A stretch of DNA of 64,000 bases, from contig SCRI01000086.1 in the NCBI GenBank assembly GCA_004298675.1, positions 124,001 through 188,000 on the forward strand. The letters run 5' to 3'. Made by a program: the position numbers and the translations under genes. The first letter of the stretch is position 1; every line of letters starts with the position of its first letter. Below the pieces are notes generated by a model that was not told the DNA's origin, ran no database searches, and saw only the letters and a list, made by a program, of their open reading frames with translations. This document shows, in pieces, positions 34,701-43,431 of this stretch. Source of the stretch: a bacterium (GTDB lineage: Bacteria > Vulcanimicrobiota > Vulcanimicrobiia > Vulcanimicrobiales > SCRA01).

Positions 34701-35239
34701 GTCGCCACCGATTGTAGCATGTGGCGCAACCCCACCCCGAGCATCTGCGCGCGTGAAAATGCCTCCACGCGGCGCGCACCGCAGACGCGCTCGTAGAATG
34801 CCTCGGGTCCTACCGCACCGATCAGCGCGCGCGTGCAGCGCTGGTTCTTGAGCGACTGCAAGGCCAGCAGGCAGAGCAGCGAGCCAAGCCCGCGCTTACG
34901 CTCGCTTTCGGCCACGCCCATCGGGCCGAAGATGCCCACGCCGGGCTCGTCCCGCCACTTGCGCAGCCACGGAAAATCCAGGCGGCAGTCGTACGCCGCA
35001 AAGCCCAACTCGTTACCGTCCCAGTCGGTAGCAAACCAGGCGTACCCGGTGGCGACTTCCTCCGCCCAGAGGCCGCCAAAGGTGCGCCGCAGCCACGCCT
35101 GCTGCGAGGGCGTCGCGCCCTGACGCTCGTGCAGCACGACGCCGCGGTCGAGTGTGCTCCGGTATAGGTCTGGGGAGACGCGGGACCACAGTTGGTCATC
35201 CAGCTCCGCGAGCATGTTGATCAGCGTGGCGCCGCTCAT
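34679..35239 (-). CDS. GNAT-family N-acetyltransferase-like protein
   Basis: A 186-residue protein with the GNAT acetyl-CoA-binding region in MGVAESERKRGLGSLLCL (the R/QxxGxG/A pattern appears as ERKRGLG), followed by LIGAVGPEAFYERVCG. ATG 35239 was chosen for its ATGA overlap with the upstream binding-protein gene. The last codons and the TAG stop lie within the 5' part of tRNA-Leu, so the stop is in the tRNA D loop. The acceptor substrate is unknown. Confidence 0.75.
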   Translation of the reverse strand: MSGATLINMLAELDDQLWSRVSPDLYRSTLDRGVVLHERQGATPSQQAWLRRTFGGLWAEEVATGYAWFATDWDGNELGFAAYDCRLDFPWLRKWRDEPGVGIFGPMGVAESERKRGLGSLLCLLALQSLKNQRCTRALIGAVGPEAFYERVCGARRVEAFSRAQMLGVGLRHMLQSVATGKWRNR

Positions 35240-36846
35240 CGCGCCTCCCAACGCCAGGCGTTCCAGGTGGGCGAGAAGCCGCTGGGAGCGAAATTGCGCA
35301 GGCGCTCGCGGTACGCGTAGATGTAGGTGGGATTGAAGAGATAGACGATCGGCACGTCGGCGGCGACGATGCGCTGGATGCGTTGGTAGTCGCGCTTGCG
35401 CGCCGCCTGGTCGTAGGTGCCGAGCGCGGCCTGCTCCAGACGATCGACGAGCGGGTTGCAGTAGCGCATGTAGTTCGCAGGCGCGTTACACGTCAGCAGC
35501 GTGCTGTCATCGGGGTCGGAGCCCATCGGCCAAACCACGTAGGCGAGATCGAAGTTTCCCAGCGCCAGCAGTCCGCCCTCGCTCTTTGGAAGGAAGAGCT
35601 GCGCGTTCGACACGGATTTGATCCGCATCTCGATGCCCACGGCGTGCAGATCGAGTTGAATTGCCGCGGCCGCGCGCACGCCGGTGGTGCTCTCGGGGAA
35701 CTGCACGTACGTGAGCGACAGCTGCCTTCCGTTCTTCGCGCGTATGCCGCTGGGGCCGCGCCGCCAGCCGGCCTGGTCCAGCAGGTGGTTTGCGGCGGCA
35801 GGGTCGTAGGCGGGCAGCTTCGCGCGCGGATCGTAGGCCCAAGAGAGGCGCGGCTGATCGGTGTCGGTGGCCGGATAGCGCCCCAACGTGATCTTCTTGC
35901 TGATGGTGCCGCGATCGATGGCGGCGGCCAACGCGCGGCGCACGCGTACGTCGTCGAGCGGTGGATGCGAGAGGTTGATCGCTACGCCGGCTACGAGCGC
36001 CAGCGGCGCGTAGGCGTAGCGCAAACCGCCGACCCCTGCTAGTGCGGGCTGCTGCGCCGGCGCGATGAGGTTCCAGTCGCTGGCGCCTGACTGCAGCAGC
36101 GTGAGGTTGGTGCCGGGATCGGGGACGATGCGCAGGATCAGCTGCGCGACTTTGGGCGTGCCACGCCAGTAGCGCGCATTGGCCGCGTAGACCAACCGCT
36201 CGCCGCGATGCCACGAGCGTAACACGTAGGGGCCGTCGCACACCGGCGCGGCGTTGAAGGTGGCGTGGAGCAGCGGGCCTTGGCCGCTTAGGACATGCGC
36301 CGGCAGCACGTACTGCGGCACGGCGCCGTACGAGAAGAAGCTTTCGACGGCCGGAGCCCAGGGCCGGCGCAGATGGAAGACGACGGTGTGCGCGTCGGGT
36401 GCCGCGGCGCGCTCCACGAGATCGTAGCCCGCGCGCGAGCGCACGGGGTTGCGCGGATCCATGAGCGCGTGCAGCGAGAAGAGCACGTCGGCCGAGGTGA
36501 CGAGAGCGCCGTCTTGCCAGCGCACATTCGGGCGTAAGTGGTAGGTGATGGTGCGCCCGTCGGGCGAGATGCCGCCGTTGGTGCGCGTGGGGATGCGGCG
36601 CAAGAGTTCCGGGATACGCCTACCGCTGGGATCGATATCGATGAACGGCTCGAAACACAGACGCGCCACCTCTTGATCCACCGATGCCGCGTCCTGCACC
36701 GCGAAGAGTGGGTTGAGGCTGGTGGGATCGGCGGCGAGGTTGAAGCGCACCACACTTCCAAGCGTGGGCGGTGCCGCTACCCGGCTGCAGCCGGAGAGCG
36801 GCGCGAGCGAGAGCAACGCACAGAGCAGCGGAGCGAATGGGCGCAT
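35236..36846 (-). CDS. ABC transporter substrate-binding lipoprotein, peptide/nickel family (SBP_bac_5)
   Basis: A 536-residue lipoprotein with signal peptide and lipobox LSGC at residues 17-20. The mature part shows the family-5 pattern: LNPLFAVQDAASVDQEVARL, then YHLRPNVRWQDGALVTSADV, then VRRALAAAIDRGTI. It would capture oligopeptides or similar solutes at the cell surface. No permease or ATPase genes for this class are next to it, so it is an orphan binding protein here. The downstream acetyltransferase is translationally coupled. Confidence 0.9.
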   Translation of the reverse strand: MRPFAPLLCALLSLAPLSGCSRVAAPPTLGSVVRFNLAADPTSLNPLFAVQDAASVDQEVARLCFEPFIDIDPSGRRIPELLRRIPTRTNGGISPDGRTITYHLRPNVRWQDGALVTSADVLFSLHALMDPRNPVRSRAGYDLVERAAAPDAHTVVFHLRRPWAPAVESFFSYGAVPQYVLPAHVLSGQGPLLHATFNAAPVCDGPYVLRSWHRGERLVYAANARYWRGTPKVAQLILRIVPDPGTNLTLLQSGASDWNLIAPAQQPALAGVGGLRYAYAPLALVAGVAINLSHPPLDDVRVRRALAAAIDRGTISKKITLGRYPATDTDQPRLSWAYDPRAKLPAYDPAAANHLLDQAGWRRGPSGIRAKNGRQLSLTYVQFPESTTGVRAAAAIQLDLHAVGIEMRIKSVSNAQLFLPKSEGGLLALGNFDLAYVVWPMGSDPDDSTLLTCNAPANYMRYCNPLVDRLEQAALGTYDQAARKRDYQRIQRIVAADVPIVYLFNPTYIYAYRERLRNFAPSGFSPTWNAWRWEAR

Positions 36847-36891
36847 CGCGCCCCCATTCGCCTCGCTGCTCGCGTTCTCCGCGCCGTTGCG

Positions 36892-37143
36892 TTAGGCGGT
36901 GCGGCGTATGAGCCGGACGATCCAGAGGAGGATCACCGCTCCGATGATGGAGACGATGATCGACCACACGAATCCGCCGCCAGCGGCGGCACCAAAGAGC
37001 GAGACCACCCAACCACCGATGACGGCGCCGATCATACCGATGATGATGTCGGTGATCCAGCCGCCGCCGACGGTAGAGGGAACGATCATGCGCGCAATGG
37101 CACCGGCGATCAGGCCGATGATGAGCCAGACGATCAGGTGCAT
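36892..37143 (-). CDS. GlsB/YeaQ/YmgE-family small membrane protein
   Basis: An 83-residue protein with three hydrophobic helices and the family glycine pattern (LIIGLIAGAIARMIV and GMIGAVIGGWVV). It belongs to the transglycosylase-associated/stress-response small membrane proteins; function is uncertain. The ATG is preceded by AGGAGAG in the reading direction. It is separate from both neighbours by 45-80 bp. Confidence 0.88.
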   Translation of the reverse strand: MHLIVWLIIGLIAGAIARMIVPSTVGGGWITDIIIGMIGAVIGGWVVSLFGAAAGGGFVWSIIVSIIGAVILLWIVRLIRRTA

Positions 37144-37224
37144 CGATGAACTCCTCTCCTTCGCTTGGCTCCCTTATCTCCGAAGGTGGAAGCGTGCAAA
37201 CACGCAGCCGGGCGTCTGCTTGGG

Positions 37225-38799
37225 CTAGCGCTTTCTCGCGATCGCTTTGGCCTGCACGAAGAGCAGCAGATAGTCGTGGCCGCCGGCCTTCGAGTCCGTG
37301 CCGGACATGTTGAAGCCCCCGAACGGATGCACGCCGACCAAAGCGCCCGTGCACTTGCGATTCAAGTAGAGATTGCCCACGTGGAACTCGCGCGCGGCGC
37401 GCTCCAGCTTCGCCGGGTCCCGTGAGAAGAGGCCGCCGGTCAGGCCGTACTTGGTGCCGTTGGCGATCGTCAGCGCCTCGTCGAAGTCACGGGCCTTGAT
37501 GAAGGCCACGACCGGTCCGAAGACCTCCTCTTGCGCCAAGGTCTTCTCCGGGGTGACGTTTTCCACGATCGTGGGCTCGATGAAGTAGCCGGCGCGATCG
37601 GCGGCCTTACCGCCGGCGGCAACGCGTCCGCCCTCCTCCAGCGCGCGTGCGATTGCGCGTTGGATGCGCTGATGCGCCTTCTCGTTGACGACGGGACCGA
37701 CGGCCACGTTCGCGCTCTCGACCGGGTCGCCCACCTCCAACTTTGCGATGCGCTCCAATACCTTGGCTTTGAGCGCGTCGTAGACGGGCTCTTCGATGAT
37801 AGCGCGCGACGCCGCGGAGCACTTCTGTCCAGAGAATCCGAAGGCTGAGGCCACGATGCCGTCGGCGGCGGCGTCGAGATCGGCGTCCGCTGCCACGACG
37901 ATCGCGTCCTTGCCACCCATCTCGGCGACGACGCGCTTGATCCAGACCTGGCCCTCGCGCGGCTTGGCCGCGACTTCGTTGATATGCAGCCCTACCGCCA
38001 TCGAGCCGGTGAACGATACGAAGCGCGTGCGCGGATGCTCCACGAGGCGCTCGCCGACGTCGGCGCCGCCGGGCAGGAAGTTCACCACGCCTGCCGGGAG
38101 CCCCAGCTCGATCAGCAAATCCACGAAGCCCGCGGCGATGATCGTGCTGTCCGGTGAGGGCTTGAGCACGACGGTGTTGCCGGTGACGATCGCCGCCGTC
38201 GTCATGCCCGCCATGATCGCCAGCGGGAAGTTCCACGGCGGTAGGACGGCGCCCACGCCCAGCGGCAGATACTCGAGCCAGTTGTCCTCGGGTAACGGGC
38301 TCGGCACGATGGATTGGCGGCCGCCCAAGCGCAGCGCTTCGCGCGCGTAGAACTCGAGGAAGTCGATGGCCTCGGCGGTATCGGCGTCGGCCTCGACCCA
38401 CGGCTTGCCGACTTCCACGATCATGGAGGCGTTGAAGTCGTCCTTGCGCGCGCGCATGGCGGCGGCGGCACGGAAGAGCAGATCCGCGCGCTCCTCCCAC
38501 GGCACCTTGCTCCAGCTTGCGAAGGCCTTCTCGGCTTCGGCGATGGCGCGATCCGCCAACTGCGGCGTACCCTCGTAGTACCAGCCGGCGTAGCGGGTGG
38601 GCTCGGCAGGCGTCACCGATGGCACCGCGGGCTCGGGCGTGAGGCGCTCGTTGCCAATGATGATCGGGTAACGGCGCTCGCTCTGCGCGAGGAAACGCTC
38701 GATGGCGGCGGCTTGCGCCGCACGCTCGGCGGGGTCACTGAACGTCCGGACGGGTTCGTTGCGGAACGGCGGGTGCGTCTTCTCGAGCACGGTTGCCAT
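37225..38799 (-). CDS. rocA: L-glutamate gamma-semialdehyde (1-pyrroline-5-carboxylate) dehydrogenase
   Basis: NAD-dependent aldehyde dehydrogenase giving glutamate from proline- or arginine-derived semialdehyde. The 524-residue protein has VGAVLPPWNFPLAIMAG, SFTGSMAVG, the VAEMGGKDAIVV Glu motif and the catalytic Cys in GFSGQKCSAASR. The late FGGFNMSGTDSKAGG is typical of RocA/PruA rather than other aldehyde dehydrogenases. No proline dehydrogenase gene is adjacent. Confidence 0.9.
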   Translation of the reverse strand: MATVLEKTHPPFRNEPVRTFSDPAERAAQAAAIERFLAQSERRYPIIIGNERLTPEPAVPSVTPAEPTRYAGWYYEGTPQLADRAIAEAEKAFASWSKVPWEERADLLFRAAAAMRARKDDFNASMIVEVGKPWVEADADTAEAIDFLEFYAREALRLGGRQSIVPSPLPEDNWLEYLPLGVGAVLPPWNFPLAIMAGMTTAAIVTGNTVVLKPSPDSTIIAAGFVDLLIELGLPAGVVNFLPGGADVGERLVEHPRTRFVSFTGSMAVGLHINEVAAKPREGQVWIKRVVAEMGGKDAIVVAADADLDAAADGIVASAFGFSGQKCSAASRAIIEEPVYDALKAKVLERIAKLEVGDPVESANVAVGPVVNEKAHQRIQRAIARALEEGGRVAAGGKAADRAGYFIEPTIVENVTPEKTLAQEEVFGPVVAFIKARDFDEALTIANGTKYGLTGGLFSRDPAKLERAAREFHVGNLYLNRKCTGALVGVHPFGGFNMSGTDSKAGGHDYLLLFVQAKAIARKR

Positions 38800-38866
38800 G
38801 GTGTGGGGATCCTCCTCTTGTCAGCTTCAGGAGTTTTGCGCCGGGAGGACGGCGAACCTCCGCGCG

Positions 38867-39913
38867 ATGCACACCAGGCCTACCGACCTGCAGCGTCTGC
38901 TCGCGCTCTCCGGCACGCTGATTGTGGAGGAGATCGAGAGCGAGGCGCTGAGGGGCAATCTCTTGGGCGATCCCCATCGCCGCCCGCTCCCCGTCTACCT
39001 TCCTCCCGGCTACGATGCCGAGGGGAGCCGCCGTTATCCCACGCTCTACTGCTTGCATGGTTTCACCGGGTCTGCGGCGTCGTTGGCGGCGGCGCGCGTG
39101 TGGTCGCTCAATCCAATCCAGTGGCTCGATCGGCTGATCGTGGAGGGACGCGTGCCGCCGGCGATCCTCGTGTTGGTCGACGGGTTGACGCGCTATGGCG
39201 GCAGTCAGTATGTGAATAGCGCGCTGAGCGGAAACTATGCGGATTACGTGGTGAACGACGTGGTGCCGTACGTGGATGCCGCGTTCCGCACCATCGCGCG
39301 GCCGCAGGGCCGTGGGCTCTTCGGCAAGTCCAGCGGCGGCTTCGGCACGCTGCATCTGGTGATGGAGTATCCGGGGCGTTTCGCCGCCGCCGCCTCGCAG
39401 AGCGGCGACGCCTACTTCCAGTACTGCTACTTGCCGGATTTCGTGAAGGCGCAGCGCGCGCTCGAGCGCCACGGCGGCTTGGCAGGCTTCGTCGCCGCCT
39501 TCGACGCCGAGAAGAAGAAGAGCAATGGATCGGTGGAGGTGATGAACATCGTGGCCATGGCCGCGGCGTACTCCCCAGCCGCCGCTCCGCGCGATCCGTT
39601 CGACATCGAGTTCCCCTTCGATCTGCGGACGGGCCTGCTGCGCGACGACGTCTGGGCGCGCTGGCTGCGCTTCGATCCGGCCCTGACGTGTGTGGAACGG
39701 ATCGAGGGCTTCCGTGCGTTGCGAGCGTTGTACGTGGAGTGTGGGCGGCGCGATCAGTACGCGCTGGACCTGGGAGCGCGCATTCTGGTCGAGCGGCTGC
39801 GCGCGCATGGCGTCGAGGTTCAGCACGAAGAGTTCGACGACGACCACATGAGCGTGCTCTACCGCCACGAGCAGGTCTACCCGGCGCTGCTGGAGAGGTT
39901 GGAACGAGAGTGA
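38867..39913 (+). CDS. Alpha/beta-hydrolase esterase (EstA/esterase D-type)
   Basis: A 348-residue hydrolase with LPVYLPPGYD, the oxyanion region LYCLHGFTGS, and the nucleophile elbow GKSSGGFG (GxSxG). The acid and His probably lie near VECGRRDQY and FDDDHMSV. ATG 38867 is preferred over a longer frame that runs back into the divergent dehydrogenase gene. No signal peptide is seen, so it is probably cytoplasmic. It is followed by a coupled secreted protein gene. Confidence 0.82.
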   Translation: MHTRPTDLQRLLALSGTLIVEEIESEALRGNLLGDPHRRPLPVYLPPGYDAEGSRRYPTLYCLHGFTGSAASLAAARVWSLNPIQWLDRLIVEGRVPPAILVLVDGLTRYGGSQYVNSALSGNYADYVVNDVVPYVDAAFRTIARPQGRGLFGKSSGGFGTLHLVMEYPGRFAAAASQSGDAYFQYCYLPDFVKAQRALERHGGLAGFVAAFDAEKKKSNGSVEVMNIVAMAAAYSPAAAPRDPFDIEFPFDLRTGLLRDDVWARWLRFDPALTCVERIEGFRALRALYVECGRRDQYALDLGARILVERLRAHGVEVQHEEFDDDHMSVLYRHEQVYPALLERLERE

Positions 39914-40467
39914 ACCGGAGATCGCTGCTGACCGCGCTGGGCGTGGGCGCGTTGTGTACGTTGCCGCAGCTGCCCGCGTGGGCCAGCGAGGCGAAGGAGA
40001 TCGCCGTCGACGGCTTCACGTTCGTGGTGCCGGACGGCTGGCGTCACGTGAAGGCCGGCGCGGGCGAGAACTCCGTCACGCATCTGGGATTGTGGGTGCA
40101 GGGGAATTACGCCGACCAAGCCTTCATCGCGCTCGACGAAGATCAGGATCCCGGCAGCACGCTCGCCGCGTTCGCGCAAGTGACGGAAAACGACATGCGC
40201 TCGCGGCTCTCCAAGGTCTTCGTGGACACCCGCGACAAGCTGCAGATGCCCAACGGCATGCCGGCGCTGCGCATGAAAGTGGAGTACTTGGCCGGCGACT
40301 CCGACACGCTCTATCAGCAGTACGTCTGGCTGATCTACGACGGCCAGATCGGGATCTCGCTGGCCGTCGGCGGGCGCGTGGGACGTATCGATTTGGATCA
40401 AGCCACGAAGATCGCCTCGACACTCACCGTGGTATGGCGCGGCGACGGCCCGCCACCGCCGCCGTAG
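39910..40467 (+). CDS. Secreted protein of unknown function
   Basis: A 185-residue protein with an N-terminal signal (MNRRSLLTALGVGALCTLP, cleavage probably after PAWA); the RR pair followed by SLL could suit Tat export. The mature part resembles a small beta-rich domain and ends in a poly-Pro tail (DGPPPPP). The GTG start overlaps the esterase stop, so the two are probably cotranslated. I recognise no family. Confidence 0.7.
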   Translation: MNRRSLLTALGVGALCTLPQLPAWASEAKEIAVDGFTFVVPDGWRHVKAGAGENSVTHLGLWVQGNYADQAFIALDEDQDPGSTLAAFAQVTENDMRSRLSKVFVDTRDKLQMPNGMPALRMKVEYLAGDSDTLYQQYVWLIYDGQIGISLAVGGRVGRIDLDQATKIASTLTVVWRGDGPPPPP

Positions 40468-40487
40468 TAACGTAACGGTCGAGGAAT

Positions 40488-40994
40488 ATGAAGACGTTGG
40501 ATGACGATCGTGCGCGCTCGTTTCGTGTGCGGCCGGCTCGCGAGGACGATGTCTCGTTCATTGTGAGGCTGCACGAGCTGGAGCACGTCCAGAAGTTTCT
40601 GAAGGCACCGGCGGAGGATGATATCCGTAGGGCATTCGCTAGCGATCGTGTCAAGCAATTCATCTTGGAGCAGGGTGGAGAGCCCGCGGGACTCATGCTC
40701 CTCGATTATTTCGAGGATTGGCTCGTAGAGTTGCGTCGCATTGCCGTCGCGCGCCCGGGAACGGGTTTGGGGACGTTCGCGATTCGGTGGGCCCTTGATC
40801 ATGCGTTCAACGAACGCGGGGCGCACCGCGTGTACCTCTCAGTTGCCGCAGCCAACGAGCGGGCGCGCGCCCTGTACGGACGCCTGGGCTTCGTGCTCGA
40901 AGGCACGTCCCGGCACGGCTTCCGGAACCATGTCAGCTGCGCTTACGAGGACCTGTGCTCCTATGGCTGCCTGGCGACGGATCGCCGCGACTGA
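40488..40994 (+). CDS. GNAT-family N-acetyltransferase
   Basis: A 168-residue protein with the full GNAT pattern: FRVRPAREDDVSFIVRLHE at the start, ELRRIAVARPGTGLGTFAIR at the acetyl-CoA loop, and LSVAAANERARALYGRLGFV in the C-terminal strand-helix. It resembles RimI-like or small-molecule acetyltransferases. The substrate is unknown. Base composition is slightly lower in GC than in neighbouring genes. Confidence 0.88.
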   Translation: MKTLDDDRARSFRVRPAREDDVSFIVRLHELEHVQKFLKAPAEDDIRRAFASDRVKQFILEQGGEPAGLMLLDYFEDWLVELRRIAVARPGTGLGTFAIRWALDHAFNERGAHRVYLSVAAANERARALYGRLGFVLEGTSRHGFRNHVSCAYEDLCSYGCLATDRRD

Positions 40995-41007
40995 TCGTAG
41001 GTACGCC

Positions 41008-41037
41008 TGTCTTTAAGACAGTAGCGTGTTACACTGT
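41008..41037 (+). promoter_or_regulatory. Palindromic operator candidate upstream of the ribbon-helix-helix gene
   Basis: TGTCTTTAAGACA (41008-41020) is a perfect palindrome with 6-bp arms around one T. A second, looser pair ACAGT (41018-41022) and ACTGT (41033-41037) overlaps it. They lie 4-34 bp before the ATG of a predicted DNA-binding protein, the normal place for autoregulation. Confidence 0.5.
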
Positions 41038-41041
41038 AGGC

Positions 41042-41284
41042 ATGGCGGAAACGTTGACCGTCCGGCTCGACGAGCGTGACCGCGAGGTTCTCGAAGCAGC
41101 GGCCCGCCAGCGGGGTATGGGACTGAGTGCCTTCGTGCGCGGCCTTGCCGAAGCAGAGGCTCGGCGCTTGCGACGCTCCGCGATCCGGGCCCAAGGCGAG
41201 AAGGTCGTTTCGTATCTCCTGGAGCACCCGGAGGCGCAGGCCGAGGTGGAGACCTACGGCCGGCCCATCGGCGAGCTGCCATGA
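41042..41284 (+). CDS. Ribbon-helix-helix protein (DUF1778/antitoxin-like)
   Basis: An 80-residue protein with TLTVRLDERDREVLEAAARQ followed by GMGLSAFVRGLAEAEARR, the strand-helix-helix pattern of RHH repressors and antitoxins. ATG 41042 follows a palindromic site; a longer upstream frame starts inside the GNAT gene. Its stop overlaps the start of a secreted protein gene rather than a recognisable toxin. Confidence 0.75.
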   Translation: MAETLTVRLDERDREVLEAAARQRGMGLSAFVRGLAEAEARRLRRSAIRAQGEKVVSYLLEHPEAQAEVETYGRPIGELP

Positions 41285-41919
41285 GGCGTATGCGTGGACG
41301 GCGGATCGTGGCGTGGGTGGTGGTGCTGGCGGCCGCACTCTTGGCGGCTCCGGCAGCGGCGCCGGCCCAGGGCGACCGGGCCACGCCCGCGGAGGCCGCG
41401 TTCGTACAACGCATCGCGGGCGTGTTGCTAGCACGCTACCCGACGGCGGCACAGGCGGAGAAGGCGGGCTACTTTCGCAGCACCGGCATCGAAGACGACG
41501 GCACCGCCGTCTACTTCAACGGCACGTTCACGCGTATCGACGAGCTGCATCCGAACTTTCTCTGGTACGACCGCGCGGGCAGGCTCGTGGGATTGGATTA
41601 CGAGTTCCCGCAGCCGGCGTATGCGCATGCGCCGGTCGCGCGCTTTCCCGTGCAGGCGCAGCGTTGGACGGTGGTGCGCGAACACGTGCATTTCGCCTAC
41701 CGCGCCGGCAGTGGTCCGCTCCAACTCCACGGCGCGCGCGCCTATCCGAACTTGCGCGCGGAGCGCATCACCGCCGCGGCACTCGAAGCCGATCATCTGC
41801 TGCCTTCTGGGGTGACGCTGGTGTGGGCGTACCACCATCCCGCGTGCTGGGATCTGGGCTTCTGGCTGATCCCCAACGCCAACGGCGCCTTCGCCGAGCG
41901 CAACCCCGCCGTCAAGTAG
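41281..41919 (+). CDS. Secreted protein of unknown function coupled to an RHH regulator
   Basis: A 212-residue protein with a clear signal peptide (about residues 1-29, ending PAAAPAQG). The mature part contains GYFRSTGIEDDGTAVYFNGT and many aromatic residues, then YHHPACWDLGFWL near the C-terminus. No family is recognised. It starts in an ATGA overlap with the RHH gene, so the two are translated together. It is not toxin-like in the usual sense because it should be exported. Confidence 0.7.
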   Translation: MRRMRGRRIVAWVVVLAAALLAAPAAAPAQGDRATPAEAAFVQRIAGVLLARYPTAAQAEKAGYFRSTGIEDDGTAVYFNGTFTRIDELHPNFLWYDRAGRLVGLDYEFPQPAYAHAPVARFPVQAQRWTVVREHVHFAYRAGSGPLQLHGARAYPNLRAERITAAALEADHLLPSGVTLVWAYHHPACWDLGFWLIPNANGAFAERNPAVK

Positions 41920-41997
41920 CGGTTGAGCGGGAGCTCGCACGGGTAACAGATCAGGGCAGCCCGCAGTTCCCAAGTCTACCGGCGAGGAGGCTTTGCG

Positions 41998-43431
41998 ATG
42001 GCGCTCTGGGGTCGTTTGAACAATCGGCTCGTTGTTTCGTGTACGGCGATGCTGCTGCTCGCCGCCTGCTCGGGTGGAGGCGGGAGGTCCGTCGCGCCGG
42101 TCGCACCGGCGAACTTCACGGCTGGCAGCACGCGTCCCACGGCCGCCGCTGCCTCGCGTTTCCTGACGGCTTCAAGCGGCGCGCCGAACGCCACGCCGAT
42201 CATCTATCAAGCCAACCCGCCGCGTAGGCTTGCGCTGGCCAGCGAAGGCCCCGCCGCGTTCCCGTTCACGCCCTCGCAGTGCGTGCAGCAATTTGGTGTG
42301 GCGTGCTATGCTCCCGCCCAGATCCGCGCCGGCTACGACGTGCCCGCGGCGTTGGACGGCCGTGGGCAGACGATCGTGATCGTCGATGCGTTTGGCAGTC
42401 CCACGATCCGGGAGGATCTGCACGCTTTCGACCAGGAGTTCGGTCTGCCCGATCCCACGCTCAACATCATCTATCCCATGGGCGCGCCGCCGGTCGCCGC
42501 GACCAAGTTGGACAAACACCACAGCAACCAGCTAGGTTGGGCCTTCGAGACCAGCCTCGACGTGGAATGGTCGCACGCGCTGGCGCCGAGCGCGACGATC
42601 GACCTCGTGATCGCGCCGAGCAACTTCGGCAACGCGCTCAACGTGGCGCAGGCGTACGCCGTCGACAACCATCTCGGCAGCGTCATGTCGTTGAGCTTCG
42701 GCAGCGCCGAAGGGATGATCGCCGGCCGCGGCAACAATCTGCAGCTGCAGCAGGCGGATCGCGTGTACCAGGCCGCGCAAGCCGCCGGCATGACCGTCTT
42801 CGCATCCTCTGGCGACAGCGGTGCGGCCAACGGTTTGAGTTTCGCCAACGCGGGCTTCCCCGCGTCCGATCCGCTGGTCACGGCGGTGGGAGGCACCAAT
42901 CTCTTCTTGAGCGATGCCGGGACATACCAAAGCGAGAACGTCTGGAATGACGGCGACGCGTGTCCGTTCGGCTGCAGCGATGGGGCGTTTGGCGCCACCG
43001 GTGGCGCCCCTAGCGTCATCTTTGCCGCGCCGGCATACCAGCAAGCGCTCTCACATCTCGCCGCCCGCACGACGTCCGACGTTGCGTACAACGCCTCGGT
43101 GTACACCTCCGTACTTGCGTACGTTGGGTTCTTCCCAGCCGGCAGCGGGCAGAACGGGTTCTACTTCTTCGGTGGGACGAGCGAGGGCGCGCCGCAATGG
43201 GCGGCCATCACGGCGCTGGCGAATCAGTCGGCCGGCCATGCCGTGGGCTTCATCAACCCCAAGCTCTACGCGATCGGAGCCAACGCCGGGAAGTATCTCT
43301 CCGCGTTTCACGACATCACCGCCGGTGACAACAGGTTCAACGGGCCAGGTTTCCCGGCCGGTCCGGGCTATGACATCCCGACGGGGCTGGGATCGCCGAA
43401 CGTGGCGAATCTCGTGGGTCTCTTACACTAG
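41998..43431 (+). CDS. S53-family (sedolisin) serine-carboxyl protease, lipoprotein
   Basis: A 477-residue predicted surface protease. The N-terminus ends in a lipobox-like LLLAAC, followed by a low-complexity linker. The catalytic core has the Glu/Asp pair in AFETSLDVEW, the oxyanion Asp probably in FASSGDSGAA, and the Ser in FGGTSEGAPQW; DITAGDN marks the calcium site. A full N-terminal pro-domain (about 170 residues) typical of sedolisins is missing, so activation may differ. GAGGAGG lies 8 nt upstream of the ATG. It converges on the SDR gene with a 4-bp overlap. Confidence 0.85.
   Translation: MALWGRLNNRLVVSCTAMLLLAACSGGGGRSVAPVAPANFTAGSTRPTAAAASRFLTASSGAPNATPIIYQANPPRRLALASEGPAAFPFTPSQCVQQFGVACYAPAQIRAGYDVPAALDGRGQTIVIVDAFGSPTIREDLHAFDQEFGLPDPTLNIIYPMGAPPVAATKLDKHHSNQLGWAFETSLDVEWSHALAPSATIDLVIAPSNFGNALNVAQAYAVDNHLGSVMSLSFGSAEGMIAGRGNNLQLQQADRVYQAAQAAGMTVFASSGDSGAANGLSFANAGFPASDPLVTAVGGTNLFLSDAGTYQSENVWNDGDACPFGCSDGAFGATGGAPSVIFAAPAYQQALSHLAARTTSDVAYNASVYTSVLAYVGFFPAGSGQNGFYFFGGTSEGAPQWAAITALANQSAGHAVGFINPKLYAIGANAGKYLSAFHDITAGDNRFNGPGFPAGPGYDIPTGLGSPNVANLVGLLH

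Noticed and set aside
41042-41919. Classical toxin-antitoxin pair
   Set aside because: The RHH gene looks antitoxin-like, but the partner has a signal peptide and no toxin fold motif, so a toxin label is not supported.
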